Shown here in pieces: positions 47,754 through 56,548 of a DNA stretch of 64,000 bases. The translations under genes were made by a program, and so were the position numbers. The DNA is from Nitrospira defluvii (GTDB lineage: Bacteria > Nitrospirota > Nitrospiria > Nitrospirales > Nitrospiraceae), in the NCBI RefSeq assembly GCF_905220995.1, contig NZ_CAJNBJ010000001.1, positions 868,001 through 932,000 of the forward strand, given 5' to 3'. Under the pieces are notes generated by a model, which saw only the letters and a list, made by a program, of their open reading frames with translations, made no database searches and was not told where the DNA came from. Position 1 is the stretch's first letter. Each line of letters opens with the position of its first letter.

Positions 47754-48158
47754 TCGATGCGCACCCACTCGGCAGTCGCCAGCGGGAGCAACAACAGTCA
47801 CCCTCACGCCACGAGCACCGCGTGAGGAAGCCGAATAGTGCTGGACCGCCCGCGAAATGCTTGAGGCACTCTTGCCCTCGATTGGCAAAGACGCCACAGC
47901 GTCACGGCAGGCGCCGTCTCGGTCATTTCCGTCTAACTACTTGTTCCACAAAACAATTGCCCGACCAAGTGGGATGATACATCTCTGGCACTCACATTGC
48001 GTCTCAGCATCCAGGGGAAGAATCCACTGCGAGCAGCCTTCGTAGATCTGGCCGATCACGTTGCGCAAGGGTTTCATTGGGGATCCTTGCGAAACGAGCT
48101 TGCCAAATGGCAGGAAGAACTCGCAGGTACTCCCCGCGCGCGATAGAATACACCCAGC
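47754..48158. other. Divergent spacer between rpmH and the L,D-transpeptidase-like gene
   Basis: About 405 bases. No DnaA-box cluster is visible. A parS half-site (tgttccac, 47942-47949) is followed by a non-matching right half. One short possible gene (47937-48077) is listed separately. Confidence 0.4.
47937..48077 (-). CDS. Possible 46-residue Cys-rich small protein
   Basis: A short open frame with an ATG at 48077 preceded by aaggat at a good distance. It encodes MKPLRNVIGQIYEGC at the start and contains the Cys cluster CECQRC, then a hydrophobic end. It could bind metal. No homologue is recognised, so it may be spurious. It lies in the spacer upstream of rpmH on the same strand. Confidence 0.25.
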   Translation of the reverse strand: MKPLRNVIGQIYEGCSQWILPLDAETQCECQRCIIPLGRAIVLWNK

Positions 48159-49307
48159 ATGAATCACAGGTTCAACATTTTTCACACCGTTTCACGCGTG
48201 GCCCTCGTCAGCCTCTTCGCGATGAGCATGAGCGGGTGCGTCGAGACCGTCCCTGAAGAATTAGTGGAAGCGATCGAAAGCATTGATCGTGATCTCGGCA
48301 CCTTGCGAGCCTCAACCATCACGCCCGAGGCCTATTCCAAGTTTTCTCGCCAATGGATGGCCCTCAGAGGCCGCGTCCGGTCGGAGGAGAATATCGTTCG
48401 CTGGCCTTGGGAAGATAATGAGCTGGAAACGGAGTTGGAAGCGCTTCAGGCCGAAGGAACGCAACTCATCGCCGAGGTCAACAGCCAACTCCTCGCACAA
48501 CGAACCGCAGCGGAAGCCAAGCTAGCCAAAGTTGAGCAACGCCTGCGGCTCCTGAATACCCGCGTAGGAGACATCGGCAGTCGCGTGGTGCTCGGCGAAC
48601 ATCCGCTCGAAACCGAACTGCTCGTGAAGCAAGCCCGCCATTACCTTGAGCAGGGACAGTTTGAGTATGCGAATCAGGCCTCAGAACGCGCCGGCAAAAT
48701 CCTCCTGACCCAAACCGCCCTGCTCACGAATGAATTAGGACGGTATGCCGACGACGACCTGATCGCCGCCTGGCGAGAATCTGCGCAACGCACCATCGAC
48801 TGGTCCCGAAAAAATCGAGCGCATGCCATTGTGATCAGTAAGGCCGACCGCGTCCTCACGGTATATAAAAGCGGCCGGAAAATTCTGACCTATCCGATCC
48901 GCCTGGGCTCAAGAGGCATCCGTGCAAAACAACATTACGGAGACGGGGCGACCCCCGAGGGTGAATATCGCATCCAGCGCAAACGCGGACCCGGACAAAC
49001 GCCCTTCTTTCGTGCCTTGATTCTCGATTATCCCAACGCAGAGGACCGACGCCGGTTTGCAGACGCGCAACAAGCGGGATTGATTCCCAAGAACCGGCAG
49101 ATGCCCGGGCTCATCGAACTTCACGGCATCGCTCAGGGCATCACGGATCAGCCATACGGCGGCATTGTGCTGGACAATCCGCAGATTGCCGTGCTGTTTG
49201 ATCAGGTCGCGGTGGGCACACCGGTCAACATCGTTGGTGCCTTGGAATCACACAACTCTATTTCACTCGTCCTGGCCGACCTGGGCGATCAAGAAGAAGA
49301 AACCTAG
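48159..49307 (+). CDS. L,D-transpeptidase-like (YkuD) lipoprotein, likely inactive
   Basis: 382 residues. A lipoprotein signal (AMSMSGC, acylated Cys about 27), a helical coiled-coil region (about 30-215), then a YkuD fold (about 220-365) starting AIVISKADRVLTVYKSGRK, with YGDGATPEGEYRI and LIELHG (His322). The usual SHGC(I/V)R motif is replaced by PYGGIVL: Gly335 stands where the nucleophilic Cys should be and Val337 where Arg should be. Cross-linking activity is therefore doubtful; it may bind peptidoglycan. It is divergent from rpmH. Confidence 0.8.
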   Translation: MNHRFNIFHTVSRVALVSLFAMSMSGCVETVPEELVEAIESIDRDLGTLRASTITPEAYSKFSRQWMALRGRVRSEENIVRWPWEDNELETELEALQAEGTQLIAEVNSQLLAQRTAAEAKLAKVEQRLRLLNTRVGDIGSRVVLGEHPLETELLVKQARHYLEQGQFEYANQASERAGKILLTQTALLTNELGRYADDDLIAAWRESAQRTIDWSRKNRAHAIVISKADRVLTVYKSGRKILTYPIRLGSRGIRAKQHYGDGATPEGEYRIQRKRGPGQTPFFRALILDYPNAEDRRRFADAQQAGLIPKNRQMPGLIELHGIAQGITDQPYGGIVLDNPQIAVLFDQVAVGTPVNIVGALESHNSISLVLADLGDQEEET

Positions 49308-49480
49308 CGTTACGACCACCCGCTCCGACTGAGTCGAACGCATCCGCTCCGGCCATGCATGCGTCCCGTCTCCTGACCGACCTCGACGCCCACCTGTTTG
49401 CCTTTTTGAATTCCCGAACCTAAGATACGACAGAGCCGACGTGCATTGTCGTTCCTCCACCTCATGGAAGAGAGCGTGTT

Positions 49481-51187
49481 ATGCCGATCCGCCCCAACCC
49501 ATCGTCACGACCGGCCGACCAGGCCATCACCCGAACACTTGAGGACCTCGCCGGAAGCCACACCATTGAGCGGACCTGGACTCGAGACCACACCGTATGG
49601 AAGCCCGCCCCGACGGAAATCGAAAACCGCCTCGGCTGGCTGACAGTCCTTGATCAGATGCAAGACGGACTGTCCGATTTGCGAACCTTCGCGCAAGCGG
49701 CGCGGGAAGCTCGCATCACCGACGTGGTCCTGCTCGGCATGGGGGGAAGCAGCCTCGGCCCCGAAGTCTTGCGTTGTACCTTCGGCCCCGCCAAAGGCGC
49801 CCCACAACTCTGGGTGTTGGACTCCACGGTGCCCGGTTGGGTCCGGCAGGTTACCAAAGCGATCCAGCCGGCGCGAACTCTCTTCCTTGTGGCCAGCAAG
49901 TCCGGCGGAACGATCGAAGTCATGTCGCTCTTCGCCCACTTCTGGAACCTCGTACACCAGACCAAAGGGCATCGGGGTGGAGCCCAGTTTGTCGCCATCA
50001 CGGATCCCGGGACAGGTCTCGAACGACTGGCGCGTGAGCGCGGGTTCTGGCGCACATTCATCAACCAACCCGATATCGGCGGGCGCTACTCAGTGCTCTC
50101 CTACTTCGGCCTGGTTCCTGCGGCCCTACTAGGACTCAATGTTGAAAAGCTCCTCTCACGAGCCCTCTCCATGCGCGAAGCGTGTCGGCATACATCCTCG
50201 CCACAAGACAATCCCGGCGCAGTCCTAGGGGCTACGATGGCCGTCATGGCCCGCGGCGGACGCGACAAAGTTACGCTTCTTACCTCGCCGACACTGAATT
50301 CGTTCGGCCTCTGGGTAGAGCAACTCCTGGCGGAAAGTACCGGCAAGGAAGGAACAGGGCTCGTCCCCATAGCAGGAGAGGCCCTTGCCACACCATCGAC
50401 CTATGGAACCGATCGATTTTTCGTCTGCCTTCGCTTGAAGGGGGACCGCAATGCGTCGTTGGACCGGGGCCTCGCCGCCCTTCACAAGGCGGGGCATCCG
50501 ATCTTCCGCCTCAACCTGAACGATCTGTACGACCTGGGCGCGGAATTCTTCCGCTGGGAATTCGCCACCGCGGTCGCCGGCCACGTCCTCGGGATTCATC
50601 CCTTCGATCAGCCGAATGTTCAGGAAAGCAAAGACAACACCGCCCGCGTCTTGAAGGAGGTCGACAGTCGGGGACGACTTCCGGCACGACCGATGCCACC
50701 CCCCCGGCAGGCCCTTGCGCAGTTGCTTGAGCAAGCGGCGCCTCATCGATATGTGGCGATTCTCGCATACACGACTCCAAATCCCCAAATCGATGCCGCA
50801 CTGCGCGCCCTGCGCAAGGCCATCATGGTCCGACATCGCCTAGCCACCACGGCCGGGTACGGCCCGCGCTACCTGCACTCCACAGGGCAACTGCACAAGG
50901 GTGGCCCCAACACCGGGCTGTTTCTGGAGCTGGTCGATGCCATGAGGCCGGATCTCCCGATTCCAGAACAGTCCTATACATTCGGCACGCTCGCGCAAGC
51001 CCAGGCGCTCGGCGATCTTCAGTCGCTGCACAGCCACCAACGTCCTGCCGTTCGAATCAGCCTGGGCGCAGATCCTGTTCGTACCATACGCCAGCTCGTG
51101 GCACTGCTTACCCCCTCCGCGCGTGCCAGTCGGAAGAAGCCTGCGACAACCAGACCAACTCCCTCAGCACGTCGAGCCCGTCGCTGA
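49481..51187 (+). CDS. pgi: Glucose-6-phosphate isomerase (Tal-Pgi-type isomerase domain)
   Basis: 568 residues. SIS-type sugar isomerase blocks are present: VVLLGMGGSSLGPEVLR, LFLVASKSGGTIEVMSLF, and FDQPNVQESKDNTARVL near the C-terminal half, with the Lys/His/Glu residues of the active site. The sequence resembles the isomerase half of bifunctional transaldolase-phosphoglucose isomerase, but no transaldolase domain is fused here. The C-terminus ends in an Arg/Pro-rich tail. It heads the pgi-pgl-glk-rpiA operon; pgl starts two bases after its stop. Confidence 0.85.
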   Translation: MPIRPNPSSRPADQAITRTLEDLAGSHTIERTWTRDHTVWKPAPTEIENRLGWLTVLDQMQDGLSDLRTFAQAAREARITDVVLLGMGGSSLGPEVLRCTFGPAKGAPQLWVLDSTVPGWVRQVTKAIQPARTLFLVASKSGGTIEVMSLFAHFWNLVHQTKGHRGGAQFVAITDPGTGLERLARERGFWRTFINQPDIGGRYSVLSYFGLVPAALLGLNVEKLLSRALSMREACRHTSSPQDNPGAVLGATMAVMARGGRDKVTLLTSPTLNSFGLWVEQLLAESTGKEGTGLVPIAGEALATPSTYGTDRFFVCLRLKGDRNASLDRGLAALHKAGHPIFRLNLNDLYDLGAEFFRWEFATAVAGHVLGIHPFDQPNVQESKDNTARVLKEVDSRGRLPARPMPPPRQALAQLLEQAAPHRYVAILAYTTPNPQIDAALRALRKAIMVRHRLATTAGYGPRYLHSTGQLHKGGPNTGLFLELVDAMRPDLPIPEQSYTFGTLAQAQALGDLQSLHSHQRPAVRISLGADPVRTIRQLVALLTPSARASRKKPATTRPTPSARRARR

Positions 51188-51188
51188 G

Positions 51189-51971
51189 ATGCCACTCGCA
51201 CCGGAGCTGCATACCTTTGCAGACGCACAGGAACTTGTGCTGGCCGCGGCAGACCTTCTTGTACAACTGGGACAGCGCGCGATCGCCGAACGCAACCGTT
51301 TTCTGGTGGCTCTCTCCGGCGGATCGACGCCGAAAGCGCTCTACGCCACCCTCACGAGTCCAACCATCGCACGCCGATTAGACTGGGCCAAAGTCCATTT
51401 TTTCTTTGGAGACGAGCGCTGCGTTCCCCCTGAGCACCACGAGAGCAATTTTGGGCTCGCCCAGGCGATGTTGTTTGCGCCTTTACACATTCCGCCTTCC
51501 TCGATCCACCGCATACAGGGCGAAGATCTGCCGGAGGCAGCTGCGATCAGCTACGAGACGCTTCTTCGTCGTCTAACCGCAACGCCGGAAGAACAATGGC
51601 CGGTTTTCGACCTTGTCCTGTTGGGGATGGGCGATGATGGCCACACCGCCTCGCTGTTCCCCGGCACTCCGGCCGTGAGCGAATCGACGCGTTGGGTAGT
51701 CCCGAGTTCCGCTCCACAGGGGCCCCGGTCTCGCATCACCATCACCCTAGGTGTGATCAATCATGCGAGTGTGATACTGTTTCTCGTCACCGGGCACAAT
51801 AAGGCAACGGTCGTCCAACGCATCTTGGAACATCGAGGCGATGATCCGATCCCCTATCCGGCCGCATTGGTTCGGCCTGAGCACGGACGACTGTTGTGGT
51901 ATCTTGACTACGCCGCAGCATCCAAATTGACAACGACACCACCACATTCGACATCGCAAGAGGATCCATGA
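51189..51971 (+). CDS. pgl: 6-phosphogluconolactonase
   Basis: Hydrolyses 6-phosphogluconolactone in the oxidative pentose phosphate pathway. 260 residues in the NagB/DevB fold: LVALSGGSTPKALYATL, VHFFFGDERCVPPEHHESNF (20-residue motif split by the active site), and FDLVLLGMGDDGHTASLFPG. The ATG at 51189 sits just after the pgi stop. The stop overlaps the glk start as ATGA, so translation is coupled. Confidence 0.93.
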   Translation: MPLAPELHTFADAQELVLAAADLLVQLGQRAIAERNRFLVALSGGSTPKALYATLTSPTIARRLDWAKVHFFFGDERCVPPEHHESNFGLAQAMLFAPLHIPPSSIHRIQGEDLPEAAAISYETLLRRLTATPEEQWPVFDLVLLGMGDDGHTASLFPGTPAVSESTRWVVPSSAPQGPRSRITITLGVINHASVILFLVTGHNKATVVQRILEHRGDDPIPYPAALVRPEHGRLLWYLDYAAASKLTTTPPHSTSQEDP

Positions 51972-53053
51972 TTCTGGCAGGTGATATCGGTGGCACGAAA
52001 ACGAATTTAGCCCTCTACGAATGGACCAACGGACGTGTCGAGCCGGTCCGCGAAGACAGTTTCCACAGCGCGGACTACAAAACCTTAGAAGACATCGTCG
52101 AAGAATTCCTGAGCACTCCCCTGGCCAAACCGGCGATAGAGGGCGACGAGGAGCAAGAGTCCGGTGATTCGGCTCCGGGGTCAGATACGGAGGCCGATGA
52201 GGCGACTCCCGAACCGATCCGAGTCGCCGCGGCATGCTTCGGTGTGGCAGGCCCAGTGATCGATAACCGCTGTCGCACGACCAATCTGCCGTGGGTCATC
52301 GAGGGGGCCACCCTCGCTGAGCGATTTGCCATTCCGCAGGTGCGACTCTTAAATGATCTCGAAGCGACGGCTCATGGCCTCCTTCTCCTCACGCCGGATG
52401 AAATCGTCGTGCTGAACGCCGGAGCGCCGCCCAAAAAGAAACAAGCCCTGGCCCTCATCGCGGCTGGCACCGGCCTTGGCGAATGTATTCTGTGTTGGGA
52501 CGGTACCCGCTATCGGCCCATGCCCTCAGAAGGCGGGCATACGGACTTTGCGCCCAACAGCGACACCGAGATCGAGTTGCTACGCCATCTCCGAGGCAGT
52601 TACCTCCATGTCAGCTACGAGCGGATCGTGTCCGGCCCCGGCCTGCACGCCGTCTATGAATATCTCCGCGACACCAAAAAAAATGAGCCGACCTGGCTGG
52701 CGGAAAAGATCAAGGTCGGCAACCCGGCCGCCGAGATTGCCGAAGCAGGACTCAAGGGCCAAGCCGAGATCGCCAAGCAGGCCCTGGATTTATTCGCCAC
52801 CATCTATGGCGCAGAAGCGGGCAACTTGGCCTTGAAGGCCCTCACGCTGGACGGTGTCTATGTCGCCGGAGGTATCGCCCCCAAATTACTCACTAAACTG
52901 CAGGATGGCTCGTTTATGCGCGGCTTTACGAACAAAGGCCGATACAAACGCCTGATGACCCAGATTCCCGTGAAGGTCGTCATGAACGATAAGACCGCCC
53001 TGCTTGGTGCGGCATCCATGGCTGCTCAACTCACCTCATCACATTCATCATGA
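51968..53053 (+). CDS. glk: Glucokinase
   Basis: 361 residues, bacterial Glk (group with LAGDIGGTKTNLALY phosphate loop at the N-terminus, GVAGPV, LNDLEATAHGL, AAGTGLGECIL, EGGHTDFAP with the catalytic Asp region, and VYVAGGIAPK near the end). An acidic, low-complexity insert (about 59-79, EEQESGDSAPGSDTEADEAT) is unusual for the family. It phosphorylates glucose, feeding the neighbouring pgi and pgl products. Confidence 0.93.
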   Translation: MILAGDIGGTKTNLALYEWTNGRVEPVREDSFHSADYKTLEDIVEEFLSTPLAKPAIEGDEEQESGDSAPGSDTEADEATPEPIRVAAACFGVAGPVIDNRCRTTNLPWVIEGATLAERFAIPQVRLLNDLEATAHGLLLLTPDEIVVLNAGAPPKKKQALALIAAGTGLGECILCWDGTRYRPMPSEGGHTDFAPNSDTEIELLRHLRGSYLHVSYERIVSGPGLHAVYEYLRDTKKNEPTWLAEKIKVGNPAAEIAEAGLKGQAEIAKQALDLFATIYGAEAGNLALKALTLDGVYVAGGIAPKLLTKLQDGSFMRGFTNKGRYKRLMTQIPVKVVMNDKTALLGAASMAAQLTSSHSS

Positions 53054-53751
53054 CACCACCATACGATCTCGATGCTGAAAAGCGGCAAGCCGCCCTGAAG
53101 GCAACCGAATTTGTGCGCGACGGTATGGTCGTCGGACTGGGCACCGGCACGACGTCCAAACATTTGATCCTAGCCCTGGGTGAACGTGTCTGTGCCGGGC
53201 TCAAGATTCAGGCTGTCCCGACCTCTCACGATACCGCCGCCCTGGCACGACAATCCGGCATTCCCTTGATCGAGTCCGACAATGCCTGGATGATTGATGT
53301 CGCCATCGACGGAGCGGACCAGGTCGATCCCGCGTTGAATCTCGTGAAAGGCGGCGGAGGCGCGTTACTTAAAGAAAAAATCGTGGCCGCTGCGGCGAAG
53401 CAGTTCATCGTCATGGTCGATCACACGAAGCTCGTGCCGGGACTCGGAGGAAGCTTCCCGCTGCCGATTGAAGTGGTGCCGTTCGGATGGGGCAGCACCG
53501 CGCGAAACATCGAACAGGTTTCCGGCGGAAAGGCCGTGTTACGCGAACGCAATGGAACCGTGTTCCAGACCGAGGCCGGCCATGTGATCCTCGATCTTCA
53601 CATGCCCAAGATCGCTGACCCAGCTACGCTGGAAATCGAGTTGAATCAAATCCCCGGCATCGTCGAAACCGGGCTGTTCATCGGGCGGACCAGTATGCTC
53701 ATCGTCGGCCACGCACAGGGCGTCGACGTGACCCATGCCCCGAAACCATGA
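53050..53751 (+). CDS. rpiA: Ribose-5-phosphate isomerase A
   Basis: Interconverts ribose 5-phosphate and ribulose 5-phosphate. 233 residues with GLGTGTTSKHLI, the DGADQVDPALNLVKGGGGALL block carrying the catalytic acids and Lys, and VVPFGWGSTARNIE. The start overlaps the glk stop as ATGA, so it is co-translated. rpe, which uses its product, is on the other end of the window. Confidence 0.95.
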   Translation: MTPPYDLDAEKRQAALKATEFVRDGMVVGLGTGTTSKHLILALGERVCAGLKIQAVPTSHDTAALARQSGIPLIESDNAWMIDVAIDGADQVDPALNLVKGGGGALLKEKIVAAAAKQFIVMVDHTKLVPGLGGSFPLPIEVVPFGWGSTARNIEQVSGGKAVLRERNGTVFQTEAGHVILDLHMPKIADPATLEIELNQIPGIVETGLFIGRTSMLIVGHAQGVDVTHAPKP

Positions 53752-53945
53752 CCGATGGATCTACCGATCCTCCGGTCACACGCCGGCAGACGGCTCTGCT
53801 GGTCGTTCGCGCCACCGCCAACGCAATGCTTTGGATCGGGACCTGGCAGGGCGCCTCATGGCTGCTCTTCGCACGCACCGCGTGGAGTGGTCCGACTCCC
53901 TCTTACAACCGACGACAGTCCACGCATAACTTGGGGGCGTCATCC

Positions 53946-56525
53946 ATGAACTTGCAAGATCCCTATCGACTCCCGCACCACGTCCGGCCGACTCATTACG
54001 ACCTGCGCATCGAGCCCGATCTCACGGCCCATTCCTTCATCGGCCATGAGGTCGTCACCTTGACGGTGACCGAACCGACCTCGGAGATCCTCCTGAATGC
54101 CACAGAGTTGGACATCTCCTCGGCGATGGTGTCCGCGGAGGGACGACAGCCCAGAACCGGAACCGTCCAGATAGACGAGGAACATCAGCGATGCCGTATC
54201 AGCTTTCAACAAGAGATTCCGGTCGGCATCTGGATCTTGCACCTCGCCTTTCGTGGAACCTTGAACGACAAACTCCGCGGGTTCTATCGCAGCAGCTATA
54301 AAGATAGTCACGGCGTCGTCCGCAATCTGGCCGCTACGCAATTTGAGGCCACGGACGCGCGGCGGGCCTTCCCTTGTTGGGATGAACCCCACTTCAAGGC
54401 CATGTTCGCCGTGACGTTGGTGATCGATCCCTCTCTGACGGCCATTTCAAACACGCGAATCATCGAGGATCGGCAGGAACAGGGCAAGCGCGTGGTCCGC
54501 TTTGCGGAATCCATCAAGATGTCGACCTATCTGGTCGCATTCATCGTCGGAGAACTGGTGGCGACTCCCCCGATCATGGCCCAACAGACTCCAGTCAGGT
54601 TGTGGTCCGTGCCGGGCAAACAACACCTCACCTCCTTTGGCCATGAGATCGCGGTCTATTCGCTCAACTTTCTAGCCGACTACTACGGCATCCCCTATCC
54701 AGGGGACAAGTTGGATCTGATTGCCATTCCGGACTTCGCCTCCGGTGCTATGGAGAATCTGGGCGCGATCACCTTTCGAGAGACAGCCTTGCTCCTCGAC
54801 CAGCGAACCGCCACGCACGCTGAGCAGGGGCGCGTGGCCGATGTCGTGGCACACGAGAATGCCCATATGTGGTTCGGAGACCTAGTCACGATGGCCTGGT
54901 GGAACGGGCTCTGGCTCAACGAGGCGTTTGCGACCTTTATGGAAATGCTCGTGGTCGACGCATGGAAGCCGCAATGGGAACGCTGGACGGCGTTCGGTAT
55001 CGCGCGCGCGGCCGCCTTGTCGGTGGATGGGCTCCTCAGCACCAGGCCGATTGAGTTTCCCGTACGTGCCCCCAAAGAAGCCGAGGCCATGTTCGACGTG
55101 TTGACCTATGAGAAGGGTGCCTCGGTGTTGCGCATGCTGGAACAACATCTCGGGCCAACGGTATTCCGCGACGGAGTCCGTCACTATCTCACGTCGCATG
55201 CCTATGGAAATGCCGAAACCACCGACCTCTGGGTGTCACTCGGGCACGCATCACAGCAGAATGTTCCGGCACTCATGAACGAGTGGATTTTCTCACCCGG
55301 CTATCCTTTGCTCTCGCTGAGCGTGGACACACCCTCGTCGCTCACCCTCAGGCAACATAGGTTTACGTATGCCGAGGATGGTTCGGCGGCCATGTCGGCA
55401 GCGGCTACGCTACACTGGCAGATTCCGGTCCAATTGCGCATTGTCACCAAGCAAGGAGCTGAAACCAGACGCGTGCTGCTTCGCGAGCGGGAGAGTCGTA
55501 TCCCCTTACCGCAAGATTGGACGTCGATCCTAGCCAATGAAGGCGGACATGGATTTTACCGCGTCCGTTACAGCGCTGAATTGCTGGCCGGGTTGCAGAC
55601 GCGAGGCCTGGATAAACTAGATCCGGTCGAACGATTCAATCTCTTGAACGACACCTGGGCCTCCACCATCGCCGGCATGGTGTCCCCCGCAGACTACCTC
55701 GCTCTTACCGAGCATTTTCATGGGGAGCGTGATCCGCATGTCTGGGCCGTCATGTTGGGGTCGTTTTCCACCCTCCATCAACTGCTCGCCGAGGAGGATC
55801 GCCCCCTGCTGGCCACGCTTGTGCGAAAGCGCCTCGCTTCGACGTTCGCTGATCTTGGCTGGGCACCACGCGCTGATGAACGTGAACTCGTCAGGGAATT
55901 GCGCGGCGATATCATACGCGCCTTAGGCACCCTGGGTCGCGATGAGACCGTTCAGGCACAGGCGGAAGAAGCCTACCGTGCCCTGCAAACCCAAACCAGG
56001 CCCATAGACCCCAACGCCATACCCGCGCTGGTGTCTATTTTGGCGTTCACAGGGGACGAGGTTCGCTACGAAGAATTCGCTCGACATTTCCGTGAAGCGA
56101 CTACCCCGCAAGAGGAACGCCGCTATCTCTTTTCACTTGCGGCCTTTCGAAACCCCGCATTGCTGGAGCGAACGCTGGCAAAAACCCTCACCGATGAAGT
56201 CCGGACCCAGGATGCGCCCTTCCTCGTCAGCAGCCTACTCCACAATGTCTACATTCGTGAAAAGGCCTGGGAGTTTGTGAAGACACATTGGGAACGGATG
56301 GACCGCTTGTTTCCCAAGAGCGGCCTGCGCCGGATGTGTGGAGGCATTGTCGGACTCTCCACGCCTGAACTGGAACGAGACGTGCGGCAGTTCTTTGCCA
56401 CCCGCAAGATCGATCTGGGCGGGAAAAGCCTGGAGCAGTACCTCGAACAGCTGCATATCGCGGTGCGCTTTGGCGAACGGGATCGCGAGGCAATTCGCGC
56501 CGTATTAACACGCAGGGCCACCTGA
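53946..56525 (+). CDS. M1 family metallo-aminopeptidase
   Basis: 859 residues. N-terminal beta domain begins YRLPHHVRPTHYDL, as in PepN/APN-type enzymes. The exopeptidase motif GAMEN is in SGAMENLGAITF; the zinc site is His303-Glu304-Asn-Ala-His307 with the second Glu326 in LWLNEAFATF. A long helical ERAP1-like C-terminal domain follows. It removes N-terminal residues from peptides. The ATG at 53946 starts the conserved region; an ATG at 53748 (ATGA overlap with rpiA) would add 66 residues of unclear kind. Confidence 0.93.
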   Translation: MNLQDPYRLPHHVRPTHYDLRIEPDLTAHSFIGHEVVTLTVTEPTSEILLNATELDISSAMVSAEGRQPRTGTVQIDEEHQRCRISFQQEIPVGIWILHLAFRGTLNDKLRGFYRSSYKDSHGVVRNLAATQFEATDARRAFPCWDEPHFKAMFAVTLVIDPSLTAISNTRIIEDRQEQGKRVVRFAESIKMSTYLVAFIVGELVATPPIMAQQTPVRLWSVPGKQHLTSFGHEIAVYSLNFLADYYGIPYPGDKLDLIAIPDFASGAMENLGAITFRETALLLDQRTATHAEQGRVADVVAHENAHMWFGDLVTMAWWNGLWLNEAFATFMEMLVVDAWKPQWERWTAFGIARAAALSVDGLLSTRPIEFPVRAPKEAEAMFDVLTYEKGASVLRMLEQHLGPTVFRDGVRHYLTSHAYGNAETTDLWVSLGHASQQNVPALMNEWIFSPGYPLLSLSVDTPSSLTLRQHRFTYAEDGSAAMSAAATLHWQIPVQLRIVTKQGAETRRVLLRERESRIPLPQDWTSILANEGGHGFYRVRYSAELLAGLQTRGLDKLDPVERFNLLNDTWASTIAGMVSPADYLALTEHFHGERDPHVWAVMLGSFSTLHQLLAEEDRPLLATLVRKRLASTFADLGWAPRADERELVRELRGDIIRALGTLGRDETVQAQAEEAYRALQTQTRPIDPNAIPALVSILAFTGDEVRYEEFARHFREATTPQEERRYLFSLAAFRNPALLERTLAKTLTDEVRTQDAPFLVSSLLHNVYIREKAWEFVKTHWERMDRLFPKSGLRRMCGGIVGLSTPELERDVRQFFATRKIDLGGKSLEQYLEQLHIAVRFGERDREAIRAVLTRRAT

Positions 56526-56548
56526 TCGGACGCGACAGTGGGATCCCG

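Noticed and set aside
47681-48158. Chromosomal origin between rpmH and its divergent neighbour
   Set aside because: The location fits by analogy, but no cluster of DnaA boxes or AT-rich unwinding element was visible.
53748-53945. N-terminal extension of the M1 aminopeptidase
   Set aside because: The in-frame stretch after the rpiA overlap lacks similarity to the family, whose conserved region begins at the later ATG; kept only as an alternative start.
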